Positions 26,594 to 34,592 of a stretch of 42,213 nt of DNA are shown piece after piece. The notes beneath the pieces are model-generated. The model had not been told where the DNA came from and did not search any database. It saw only the letters and a list, made by a program, of their open reading frames with translations. The DNA comes from an uncultured Bacteroidota bacterium. Its GTDB lineage: Bacteria > Bacteroidota > Bacteroidia > Chitinophagales > Saprospiraceae. The DNA is taken from the NCBI GenBank assembly GCA_937872515.1, contig CALMSX010000086.1:1-42213 (forward strand). Reading direction: 5' to 3'. The stretch's first letter is position 1. The number at the start of each line of letters is the position of its first letter. The position numbers and the translations under genes were made by a program.

Positions 26594-26796
26594 GTGACAT
26601 CGCTGCGCTCGTCAAGGGTGGAGTGACATCGCTACGCTCGTCAAGGGTGGAGTGACATCGCTGCGCTCGTCATGGGTGGAGTGACATCGCTGCGCTCGTC
26701 ATGGGTGGAGTGACATCGCTGCGCTTGTCACGGTTGGGGTGACATTGCTAAGCCTGTCACGGTTGGGGTGGCATTGCTGCGCTTGTCATTTAGGGT
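26594..26796. repeat. Tandem array, seven units of 29 bp
   Basis: Units begin at 26594, 26623, 26652, 26681, 26710, 26739 and 26768, exactly 29 bases apart. Each starts GTGACATCGCTGCGCTCGTC or a variant and ends in a G-rich spacer (AAGGGTGGA in the first). Units 1-5 are nearly identical while 6 and 7 diverge (ATT for ATC, altered spacer). There are no unique spacers, so it is not CRISPR. Each unit has short TGAC/GTCA inverted ends. Confidence 0.9.
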
Positions 26797-26867
26797 GAAG
26801 GGAATAGATGGTATGTGTGAATATAATTATGGTTATTATGCGAATAAAAAAATAATTTTTAAAAATA

Positions 26868-26898
26868 TTTGTGGGATTGAAAATGTGATTTATATTTG
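26868..26898 (+). promoter_or_regulatory. Near-consensus promoter of a small transcript
   Basis: TTTG at 26868-26871, a 19-base spacer and TATATTTG at 26891-26898 form one of the best Bacteroidota promoters in the window. It drives a short unit that ends at the terminator at 27031-27063. Confidence 0.75.
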
Positions 26899-26930
26899 CA
26901 TCATTATTTAAAAATATTAAACGAAGAAAC

Positions 26931-27008
26931 ATGCTAAAATTTAATCTAAATTACACAAAGACCCAGGGTTCATGGGCTTGTGGTGTGCTTCGTGCTTTTA
27001 TTCCTTGA
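26931..27008 (+). CDS. Candidate 25-residue peptide in a promoter-terminator unit
   Basis: An ATG about 26 bases after the predicted transcription start opens a 25-codon frame ending in TGA. The peptide begins MLKFNLNYTK, has a Trp-Ala-Cys stretch near the middle and ends GVLRAFIP. An A-rich stretch (AAACGAAGAAAC) precedes it as is normal in this phylum. It is followed after 22 bases by a rho-independent terminator, so it could be a leader peptide of an attenuator or a free small protein. No run of one codon that would mark a classic amino-acid attenuator is present. The next gene, rtcB, begins 103 bases after the terminator. Not recognised. Confidence 0.4.
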   Translation: MLKFNLNYTKTQGSWACGVLRAFIP

Positions 27009-27030
27009 TATCAATCCACTCAAGATAATG

Positions 27031-27063
27031 AAAGCCCGGAGACAAAATTTTCCGGGCTTTTTT
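27031..27063 (+). terminator. Rho-independent terminator of the small unit
   Basis: A 10-bp stem (27031-27040 with 27051-27060, AAAGCCCGGA to TCCGGGCTTT) with a 10-base loop ends in six T residues (27058-27063). Confidence 0.9.
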
Positions 27064-27166
27064 GTTTTCAATAATCCCGGTTATTTTTTCCTTATCCCTT
27101 AGCGGGGTAGTAGGATATTTTATTAATTACCTGCCATGATAGAAGTCAAGGTGGGGAGGAAATTTA

Positions 27167-28573
27167 TTGAAAATGAAAAAGAAATTAAACAATCAAATAT
27201 TGGAGTCGCTGGGCTTTCACAAAGGAAAGGAGATTGCCTTGATTCTGGGTCTGGTTTCCCGGCACCGCAAAAAAGTGGGGGTGGAAGTCATTGTTGAAGA
27301 ATTGACACAAATAAAGGCTGAGCCGGAAGCATATGTGATGGATCCGGTGTGGTCGAAATTGGCAGAGATGCTGATGCCGGAGAAAGAAGTTAGCAGGGAG
27401 GTCATTTTGCCAAAAGAAGTGGCAGCTCCATTTGCAGATTTCGGAGGCATGGATGTTGAGCCTGCGGCCAGAGACCAGATGTATCAGGCTTTGAAATTGC
27501 CCATTTCTGTGCGGGGTGCTCTGATGCCCGATGCACACCTGGGTTATGGCCTGCCTATTGGCGGTGTATTGGCTGTTGAAAACGCGGTAATACCTTATGG
27601 TGTAGGAGTTGATATAGGCTGCAGGATGAAACTTTCGGTTTATGATTTGCCGGCTAGTTACTTCAAAGGAAGAGAGAATCAGTTATTGGATATATTAAAG
27701 GAGAATACTAAGTTTGGCCAGAAAGAGGTGCATGACAAAGTTAGGGATGTCGAGGTATTGAATGACAAAGCATTTGATGAAGTTCCTTTGTTGAAAACAC
27801 TTCACAAGCAGGCGTGGAGGCAGATGGGCAGCTCTGGTGGTGGTAATCACTTTGTAGAGATGGGTGTCATTCAAGTATACGAAGAGGAAGCTGTAAAGGG
27901 TTTGCCTGCCGGGTCTTATTTTGCCGTACTTTCACATAGTGGGTCCAGGGCATTGGGAGCTTCCATTGCAGGTCATTTTACAAAGCTGGCAAAACAACTG
28001 TGTAAATTGCCTGGAAACATGCAGCACCTGGCCTGGCTTGATTTAAATTCGTCAGAGGGTCAGGAATACTGGCTGGCCATGAATCTGGCCGGCGACTATG
28101 CAGAAGCTTGTCACGACGATATCCATAGCCGCCTCGCCAAAGCCATTGGTGGCCATGTCATATATCGTGTGGGCAATCACCACAACTTTGCCTGGAAGGA
28201 AATGCATGATGGAAAAGAACTTATTGTTCATCGCAAAGGGGCAACCCCCGCAGCAGAAGGAGAGATAGGTTTTATTCCCGGGTCAATGACCCTTCCGGGT
28301 TTTTTAGTAAGGGGCAGGGGTAATGCAGAAAGTTTGCGTTCTGCTTCACACGGGGCAGGTCGTCGCTTCTCGCGTTCGGAGTGCAAACAGAAGTTTACCG
28401 TTTCTGCAATGCATGCGGAATTGGAAGCCCATGGAGTTACCTTACTCGGAGGTGGCGTTGATGAAGCCCCGATGGCTTATAAAAACATACACCAGGTAAT
28501 GGCTCTTCAGACCGACCTGGTCGATGTTTTGGCGGAATTCCATCCCCGCCTGGTGCGGATGGATAAGGGATGA
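27167..28573 (+). CDS. rtcB: RNA-splicing ligase, RtcB family
   Basis: RtcB joins RNA 2',3'-cyclic-phosphate ends to 5'-OH ends, using GTP and manganese, in RNA repair. The 468-residue protein holds the metal and guanylylation residues of the family: VGVDIGCRMK with D149 and C152, SSGGGNHFVEMG with H228, SHSGSRALG with H257, NHHNFAWKE with H338, and SHGAGRRFSR with the guanylate-accepting H395. TTG at 27167 follows an unusually good Shine-Dalgarno sequence (GGGGAGGA at 27153-27160) by six bases; an ATG at 27173 is the alternative. No archease or RtcA gene is adjacent. A TPR protein gene follows 39 bases later. Confidence 0.93.
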   Translation: MKMKKKLNNQILESLGFHKGKEIALILGLVSRHRKKVGVEVIVEELTQIKAEPEAYVMDPVWSKLAEMLMPEKEVSREVILPKEVAAPFADFGGMDVEPAARDQMYQALKLPISVRGALMPDAHLGYGLPIGGVLAVENAVIPYGVGVDIGCRMKLSVYDLPASYFKGRENQLLDILKENTKFGQKEVHDKVRDVEVLNDKAFDEVPLLKTLHKQAWRQMGSSGGGNHFVEMGVIQVYEEEAVKGLPAGSYFAVLSHSGSRALGASIAGHFTKLAKQLCKLPGNMQHLAWLDLNSSEGQEYWLAMNLAGDYAEACHDDIHSRLAKAIGGHVIYRVGNHHNFAWKEMHDGKELIVHRKGATPAAEGEIGFIPGSMTLPGFLVRGRGNAESLRSASHGAGRRFSRSECKQKFTVSAMHAELEAHGVTLLGGGVDEAPMAYKNIHQVMALQTDLVDVLAEFHPRLVRMDKG

Positions 28574-28612
28574 GTCCCTGAATTTTTAAAACAATAGTGA
28601 ATATAAATCACC

Positions 28613-29092
28613 ATGAAATACATGGATATATATGTTACCAAAGCAATGGATGCCTATCCTTATCAATTGGCAGAGACTGTCGAAGCACTGAATTATGCTT
28701 TGTCGGCGGATGAAACAAACATTTATGCTCTGTGTCTGATGGGTAGGGTATATGCCGAACAGTTGTTCAATTACAAGGAGGCCATACGATGCTATGAAGA
28801 GGCGCTTGGACACGATTTGGATGCAATCATAATTTATCCTTACCTCATCAGGGCTTTGATAATGAATGAAGATTACGACAAAGCCAGGAAATTGATTGAA
28901 TTTGCCCAGTCGATCAAAGGAATTGATCGTGTTGACCTCATGCTGAATAAAATCATCATTGAGGAATGGACAGGCCATTACACCAAGGCATTAAAAATGC
29001 TGAAGGAGATGAGAAAAGAGGTCTGCAATAATCGCCACAACGACTGGATGGATGAGACTGAAAAAAGATTGAAGTCCAAAAAAGGGATGTAA
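28613..29092 (+). CDS. TPR-repeat protein downstream of rtcB
   Basis: The 159-residue protein is helical with tetratricopeptide-like pairs: TVEALNYALSADETNIYALCLMGRVYAEQL, YKEAIRCYEEALGHDLDAIIIYPYL, YDKARKLIEFAQSIKGIDRV and TGHYTKALKMLKEMRKEV. No signal peptide is present, so it is cytosolic and probably a protein-protein adaptor. It follows rtcB closely in the same direction, so it may assist RNA repair, but that is inference. The second methionine at 28622 is an alternative start. A terminator follows at 29113-29153. Confidence 0.75.
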   Translation: MKYMDIYVTKAMDAYPYQLAETVEALNYALSADETNIYALCLMGRVYAEQLFNYKEAIRCYEEALGHDLDAIIIYPYLIRALIMNEDYDKARKLIEFAQSIKGIDRVDLMLNKIIIEEWTGHYTKALKMLKEMRKEVCNNRHNDWMDETEKRLKSKKGM

Positions 29093-29112
29093 TCCACACT
29101 TAGTCCGTTTTA

Positions 29113-29153
29113 AAAGGCCTGTTCAGCGCTTTAGTGGTGCAGAACAGGCCTTT
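29113..29153 (+). terminator. Terminator after the rtcB-TPR unit
   Basis: A perfect 12-bp stem, 29113-29124 with 29142-29153 (AAAGGCCTGTTC with GAACAGGCCTTT), has a 17-base loop and is followed by a T-rich tail (ATTATTTTAT). Confidence 0.75.
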
Positions 29154-29278
29154 ATTATTTTATCCACTTTTAATGTGTTGGGATGGAATTTTTTTTATTC
29201 CATTAAGATGTCATTTGCTGATCATTGAACAATGAAAGAAGAATGGGGTTATGAAAGGGAGCAAACAAAAACAAATTA

Positions 29279-30316
29279 ATGATTCAGCAAATGGGGGCAG
29301 CAGTATCTGCTTCCGATATAAAAAGGTATAGCCAATCGGCCCATTGGAAGGAGGGGAAATTTCAAAACCTGGAAACAACGATTATGGAGTTAAAGGCCCA
29401 TAAAATTCCCGGTCTAATTTATAAGCAGTTTTTCACCAATGGTGGAAGGCGTCCAAAAGGAGTCTGGGAATTGCCTGTTTTTGACAAAGCTCAATTTTTA
29501 AAGGGAGATGCCGAAATCAGTTTTGTGTGGTTTGGTCATTCTGCTTTGTTGTTGAATGTAAGGGGGTATATTATTTTTATTGACCCCATGATGGGTGGTA
29601 ATGCTGCCCCGATCTCACCGTTCCCCGTGCCCCGGTTTACGGGTAGCCTGCTTTCAACGATCGATCTATTGCCGTCTATTGACCTTGTTTTGATCAGCCA
29701 TGATCATTACGACCATCTTGATTTTCACAGTATTCAAAAACTGAAGGGCAAGACCAAAAAATTTATAACCGCCTTAGGAGTGGGTCGGCATTTAAAAAAG
29801 TGGGGCATCGATGGCGACAGCATCGAAGAAATGGATTGGTGGGAAAGCCTTGGAGTGAATAACATCACGATAACATACACACCGGGCCGCCACTTTTCCG
29901 GTAGGGGACTTACAGACAGGGCTAAGTCGATGTGGGGTGGTTGGGTGATCCAATCAGGTACCGAAAAAATCTGGTTCAGCGGTGACAGTGGATATGGCAG
30001 TCATTTTGCTGAAATAGGAAATCGACTCGGGCCCTTTGATTTTGGCTTTATGGAATGTGGTCAGTACAATCCCATGTGGCACCAGATTCATATGTATCCC
30101 GAAGAAAGTGTGTTAGCCGCCCTCGAGGCAGGGGTTCAAAGAGCCATGCCTGTGCATTGGGGAAGTTTTGCCCTGGCCATGCACCCGTGGAAAGAGCCGG
30201 TTGACCGTTTTGTGGAAGAAGCCCAAAAAAGGAGGCTGGATTTTGTGGTGCCGCGACAAGGAGAGGTCATAAAACTAGATAGTGTGTTCCGTGAAGATTG
30301 GTGGAATCACTTTTAA
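29279..30316 (+). CDS. MBL-fold metallo-hydrolase, NAPE-PLD/UlaG-like
   Basis: The 345-residue protein has the metallo-beta-lactamase zinc motif H141-D-H-Y-D-H146 (LVLISHDHYDHLD), with further ligands at TPGRHFSGRG (about H204), FSGDSGYG (about D238) and PVHWGSFALAMHPW (about H294). The N-terminal KGDAEISFVWFGHSALLLNVRGYIIFIDPM and the GRGLTDRAKSMWGGWVI block resemble N-acyl-phosphatidylethanolamine phospholipase D-like hydrolases. It likely cleaves a phosphodiester, perhaps of a lipid; the substrate is not certain. No signal peptide is apparent from this start. It stands alone. Confidence 0.85.
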   Translation: MIQQMGAAVSASDIKRYSQSAHWKEGKFQNLETTIMELKAHKIPGLIYKQFFTNGGRRPKGVWELPVFDKAQFLKGDAEISFVWFGHSALLLNVRGYIIFIDPMMGGNAAPISPFPVPRFTGSLLSTIDLLPSIDLVLISHDHYDHLDFHSIQKLKGKTKKFITALGVGRHLKKWGIDGDSIEEMDWWESLGVNNITITYTPGRHFSGRGLTDRAKSMWGGWVIQSGTEKIWFSGDSGYGSHFAEIGNRLGPFDFGFMECGQYNPMWHQIHMYPEESVLAALEAGVQRAMPVHWGSFALAMHPWKEPVDRFVEEAQKRRLDFVVPRQGEVIKLDSVFREDWWNHF

Positions 30317-30397
30317 AAGCAGGCTACAATAGGACCTTTTTCTTTACAGGCGCTATAGCAATGAAATTACATAAAAAGTAAGAAACTGTTGTTTAGC

Positions 30398-33300
30398 CTA
30401 CCACGATATAATTTGCCTTAAAATGGTTTTTTTGCCTGTATCAGATATGATTTCAATAAAATAGATACCGGGCACAGGTATATAAAACTGCATGTTTTCC
30501 AGTGTTTCAAATTCGATTACCTGGCCCAAAGCATTAAATATGCTGATAGAGGCAAGATCATTTTCACCGTTGAGTTGGAAAATACCAGCGCTTGGATTGG
30601 GTAAGTTCTTGAAGGTATAAAAATCTGACTCTGAGGTAGGAGAAATGCACTCTGTGCTGGTTAGAGGTAGCACGGTTAAGTTTAGGATCAGGGTGTCAAC
30701 ACAATTGGTAACTGCATTTATAATGGGAATTTTGTAAGTGCCGCTTTGATTTTGATTATAGGCGGTATAGCCTTCACAAATGGTTGTATCCAACACAGCG
30801 TATTGGCTAAAATAGGGGCTAAAATAGGAAGAATAGATGGTGTCAATACAAGCCCCATTGAAAAGTGTATCTGTAATTGAGATAGCATAGGGGGGCATTA
30901 CAATGGGCTCCTGGCTAAGGAGTTTAATGGTATCTCCCACGCAAATCCGGCCAGAATTGTATTTATAGACGGAAGGATTCACTTTTAATTTCAGTTGGAT
31001 GATGGTGTCACATGTTTTTTCTTTGGGTAGCCTGATCACATAATTGCCAGAAGTTTTGAAATTAAAGATAGATGCCCCATTGCAAATGGTAGTGTCGATC
31101 GGGATTACGGTGTCTTCACAGATCTCGGTGACCAGCGTATTTAAGGTCGAATTGGTGATTACAGGAGGATTGAAATCAAAATAGATACCTGCCTTGTTTT
31201 TGACAACTGTACATTCTTCAATATCAGCATTGGCCTTAATGCTATAGACCAGGTAACCTTTGCTTCCCTCTTTATTGGTTAGACTGTCTGGCAGCCAGAT
31301 GTTGCGGAAATAAAATTCCAGGTTAGGGCCCCTTTGTTCCGTATAAACCTTATGGCTGCTTTCCAGTAATTGGAAGGTGCTCAAATCCAATGAAGGGTCT
31401 AAAGTATCTCTGATCCATATATCCCTTGCTTCGGCGTTTCCCGTATTTTGGAAGCGGATGGTATAGGTCAACGTTTCGTCTTTGAGTACAAATTTTTCAT
31501 CCTTTTTACCAGACGGTTCTACATTTTTATCATTGGGGTCGTAAGCACACACAATTGTGCTTTGATAGGTATTGCTATCCAATGCTACCCACTCATTGTT
31601 TTTACGGATATACAAAACGTAAGGAATGAGTAAGTCGTGCCCGGCCGACATAAAGTTGGGCATTTTTAGATTGAGTGAAAATGTGGTTGAGGAAAGCACG
31701 GTTAAATCCGTAAATTCCCAATCATAACTCGTTTGGGTATATTTCGGGGAAGGGTAGCTATAAGATATGGAGTAATTGCTTTTGTACAGCCTAAGTCGGT
31801 AGCTGGATTTTTGAGTCCCGGTATTTGTAATTTTGGGTTTAAACTCCACGATCTCACTGCACCTGTTGGTTTTAGGTCCTGGTATCAGCGCTGTACCCGA
31901 TAAAGTATCCTTTAAAAAGACCAATGGAATATCTACATTGTGTTTATTTGGATCTGTAGGTATAAAAGTTTTTTCAATGGAATCGCCGAGAATTCCTAAG
32001 TTGATATTGTTCACAGATTTGAGAATATACTTTGTATCCGGGGCAGCAGGCACGATGTAGCGGCCGAAACCATTAGAGAAAACAAAAGAAGTCCCATTGT
32101 TTACGGAAAGATTAAAAAGCGGACTAATGACATCAAGGCTATCAAATACATAGTTTTTGTTTAAGTCCAAATAGGTCCTACCTGACATCATGGTACTGTC
32201 GAGGCAGTCAATTCTGGCAAGAGAGCTGCAATTGATGCCGTTGTTGCTGATGGCCAACCTATCGGGCCCTAAATTCATAAGTTGACATACCAATTTTATT
32301 TCGCAATCGTCGAGTTTGGGATTGTTGGCAATGCTGAGCATTCTCTGATAAGAAGCCACCTGAAAGAGCGATGTATCAACATTTTTTAATGCCTCAATGG
32401 ATTTTAATTTGTCATTAAAACTAATATAAATGGTGGATTTAATTGACCTTAGGTTTTCAAGACCTTCCAGTGAGGTGAGGCTATCGCAGCTATTGATGCT
32501 GAGGATGCCTTTGATTTTTTTCAATTTGGAAAGTGGTTTTAGATTAGCCACGTTCACTGCTAAATTTACATCACCTGAAACGGAATCAAGTTCATTTAGT
32601 ACATTCAAGTCAATTAGATTGGTAAGGGATTGTAATTTTAGTGGGCCATTGATCCATTTTTTTCCATTCACAAAATTTAAATGCTCTACCGACATTTGGG
32701 TAAGCTGTAAGCCACCATCAAAATAGCTGAGTTTGGGTAAAAACTGTTCCAGGGTCTTTCCGGTATTTTTTAAGCCGGAAATATCAATACCATTTTTTAT
32801 ACTGTCAAGTTGAGAAAATGAACTCAGTTCTTTAACGTTATATGCATTGAGCAATAATTCTCCTCTTATCACCTTCAACTCAGGAGCAATAGAAATATCT
32901 GTAAGGGCATTGTTTAAATTGATGTTGAGAGAATGCATGGATTGTAGTGCCGACAGGCCCGTCATTGTTTTGAGTCCCGCATTTGAATTTACTACCAAAG
33001 AGCCGGCCATGTTGGCATTGGTATTGTTTAAGGCCAGGGTAGTCAACAGCGGGTTTGAATAGATATAAAATCCATTTATGTTTGGCGTATTGAATAACCT
33101 TGAAACGGTTTTGAGTTTGGCATTGGATTTAATTTCAATGTTGCCATTTACATTCGTTAAAGAAGAGAAGCCACCAATGGAAACAAGATCTTTATTGGAT
33201 TCAATACTCAGGTTTTTGCCAATGTACTTTAGCTGGTTAAAGCCGTTGAGTGAAGTAAGTGAGTAATGATAATTAAAGATTAAGGAACCCTGGATGGTGT

Positions 33301-34351
33301 CAAGCTTAGGCCAATCTCCGTAATCATTTAATAGGTCGTTTTCATAAAAATAAAGATCGCCACCAATATATTTAAGAGCGGGCATTCCAGCCAGGGGAGT
33401 TCCAATCAGGTTGCTATGGATCAGGCTCAAGGTGCCACCAATGCGTTGGAGAGCGGTAAGGGTTTTAATTTCTGCTTTTCCTATTTCATATAGATACACA
33501 TTACCTTTGACTTCCCTGAGCTTGGTAAGACCGGTAAAACTTCCCGTAGTGCCATTTTCTCTTACTTCAAAGTTGCCATGGATTACTTCCACGTTGTTCA
33601 ATCCCGAAAAGCTGATGGGATTATCCACTACCGAAAGGTTGCCATAAATTTCTTTTATCGCTGAAAGACCCTGGAAGGATGAAATTTCACTATCGTATAT
33701 GCTTATATTTTTTCCAATAAATTTTAGAGAAGTGAGTTTAGAAAAATTATTGACACCGTCGCCCCAAACATACAGAGAGCCGTGGATTGAGTCGAGATTG
33801 GACAGCCCTTCTAATGAGCCGGTGGCAAATGATTTTATATTTAAATCACCTTTTATATACTTGATGTTATCTAATCCCTTGGTTGTCATTTTTGCAACAT
33901 TGTTGGAAAAAAGTTCGAGTTTGCCTTCCACTCCGGTTATCTTTTCGAGTCCTTTAAGGCTGGTAATTTTACTATTGCCCTGGATAATAATGTCTTTACC
34001 TACTTTTTTCAAGTTAGATAGTGCGGACAGGTCGATTAAATTTTCAATGCTCGAAATAATCAGATTACCCTTAACTTCTTCAATATTGTTTAGAGGAGAT
34101 AAGTTAATAATGTCTTTATTTTTACCTATGAGTACAGAGTAACTCCCAACGACCAGATCGCCTTCCACTATTTTGCAGCTAGGATTGTCGAATTTAAACT
34201 GGTCCAGTTGACTTTGGGTAGTAAATACCACTCCTTGTGGAAGGCATCCTTGTGCCTGAATATTTGACGGAACTATTGAATAAGCTGTCAAAAAAAATGA
34301 CAATACAAGTTGGATGGAATTAAAAAGTGGATTAGACATGGACGTTGTCAT
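30398..34351 (-). CDS. Giant secreted L-domain-repeat protein with T9SS type A sorting domain
   Basis: The 1317-residue protein starts with a signal peptide (SIQLVLSFFLTAYSIVPSNI, then QAQ). Residues about 40-730 are some two dozen repeats of roughly 25 residues of the receptor L-domain type (IKGDLNIKSFATGSLEGLSN, IHGSLYVWGDGVNNFSKLTS, VHGNFEV-like strands), a right-handed beta-helix that usually binds ligands. A short extended module (DLNKNYVFDSLDVISPLFNL) and a DUF7619-like domain follow (CAYDPNDKNVEPSGKKDEKF, TYTIRFQNTGNAEARDIWIR). The last 75 residues are a type A sorting domain (NLPNPSAGIFQLNG, SIFNALGQVIEF). It is a cell-surface or secreted binding protein. A promoter lies at 34384-34415, divergent from the sigma-factor locus. 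Confidence 0.88.
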   Translation of the reverse strand: MTTSMSNPLFNSIQLVLSFFLTAYSIVPSNIQAQGCLPQGVVFTTQSQLDQFKFDNPSCKIVEGDLVVGSYSVLIGKNKDIINLSPLNNIEEVKGNLIISSIENLIDLSALSNLKKVGKDIIIQGNSKITSLKGLEKITGVEGKLELFSNNVAKMTTKGLDNIKYIKGDLNIKSFATGSLEGLSNLDSIHGSLYVWGDGVNNFSKLTSLKFIGKNISIYDSEISSFQGLSAIKEIYGNLSVVDNPISFSGLNNVEVIHGNFEVRENGTTGSFTGLTKLREVKGNVYLYEIGKAEIKTLTALQRIGGTLSLIHSNLIGTPLAGMPALKYIGGDLYFYENDLLNDYGDWPKLDTIQGSLIFNYHYSLTSLNGFNQLKYIGKNLSIESNKDLVSIGGFSSLTNVNGNIEIKSNAKLKTVSRLFNTPNINGFYIYSNPLLTTLALNNTNANMAGSLVVNSNAGLKTMTGLSALQSMHSLNINLNNALTDISIAPELKVIRGELLLNAYNVKELSSFSQLDSIKNGIDISGLKNTGKTLEQFLPKLSYFDGGLQLTQMSVEHLNFVNGKKWINGPLKLQSLTNLIDLNVLNELDSVSGDVNLAVNVANLKPLSKLKKIKGILSINSCDSLTSLEGLENLRSIKSTIYISFNDKLKSIEALKNVDTSLFQVASYQRMLSIANNPKLDDCEIKLVCQLMNLGPDRLAISNNGINCSSLARIDCLDSTMMSGRTYLDLNKNYVFDSLDVISPLFNLSVNNGTSFVFSNGFGRYIVPAAPDTKYILKSVNNINLGILGDSIEKTFIPTDPNKHNVDIPLVFLKDTLSGTALIPGPKTNRCSEIVEFKPKITNTGTQKSSYRLRLYKSNYSISYSYPSPKYTQTSYDWEFTDLTVLSSTTFSLNLKMPNFMSAGHDLLIPYVLYIRKNNEWVALDSNTYQSTIVCAYDPNDKNVEPSGKKDEKFVLKDETLTYTIRFQNTGNAEARDIWIRDTLDPSLDLSTFQLLESSHKVYTEQRGPNLEFYFRNIWLPDSLTNKEGSKGYLVYSIKANADIEECTVVKNKAGIYFDFNPPVITNSTLNTLVTEICEDTVIPIDTTICNGASIFNFKTSGNYVIRLPKEKTCDTIIQLKLKVNPSVYKYNSGRICVGDTIKLLSQEPIVMPPYAISITDTLFNGACIDTIYSSYFSPYFSQYAVLDTTICEGYTAYNQNQSGTYKIPIINAVTNCVDTLILNLTVLPLTSTECISPTSESDFYTFKNLPNPSAGIFQLNGENDLASISIFNALGQVIEFETLENMQFYIPVPGIYFIEIISDTGKKTILRQIISW

Positions 34352-34383
34352 TTTTTTCAGATTGGTTCATTTGCATTATCTAC

Positions 34384-34415
34384 CAAATATAGATCAAAAT
34401 TGACTGGGTGCCAAA
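34384..34415 (-). promoter_or_regulatory. Promoter of the L-domain T9SS gene
   Basis: On the minus strand TTTG (34412-34415) and TATATTTG (34384-34391) are 20 bases apart, a full Bacteroidota promoter. The -7 box ends 32 bases before the ATG at 34351. The 241-base region 34352-34592 is the divergent spacer to the lipoprotein gene. Confidence 0.7.
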
Positions 34416-34592
34416 AGTGGAATAGAAAAATGTATATTTTGGCCAGAATTGCCATGAAAAAGGGGAAAAACTGGTTTAGTTTTTATAGAGGGGCAGGACA
34501 GATATGTTATATTTTGATAAAATTAATTGCCCTGCGCAACGTCTGGCAATTTTTTCCGGTATATCTTTATAGAGACCTAAACTAATAATGCC

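Noticed and set aside
26594..26796. CRISPR array
   Set aside because: The 29-bp units are contiguous with no unique spacers, and no cas gene lies nearby.
34310..34585. 91-codon plus-strand frame between the divergent genes
   Set aside because: It overlaps the start and promoter of the L-domain gene, has no recognisable domain and has biased composition.
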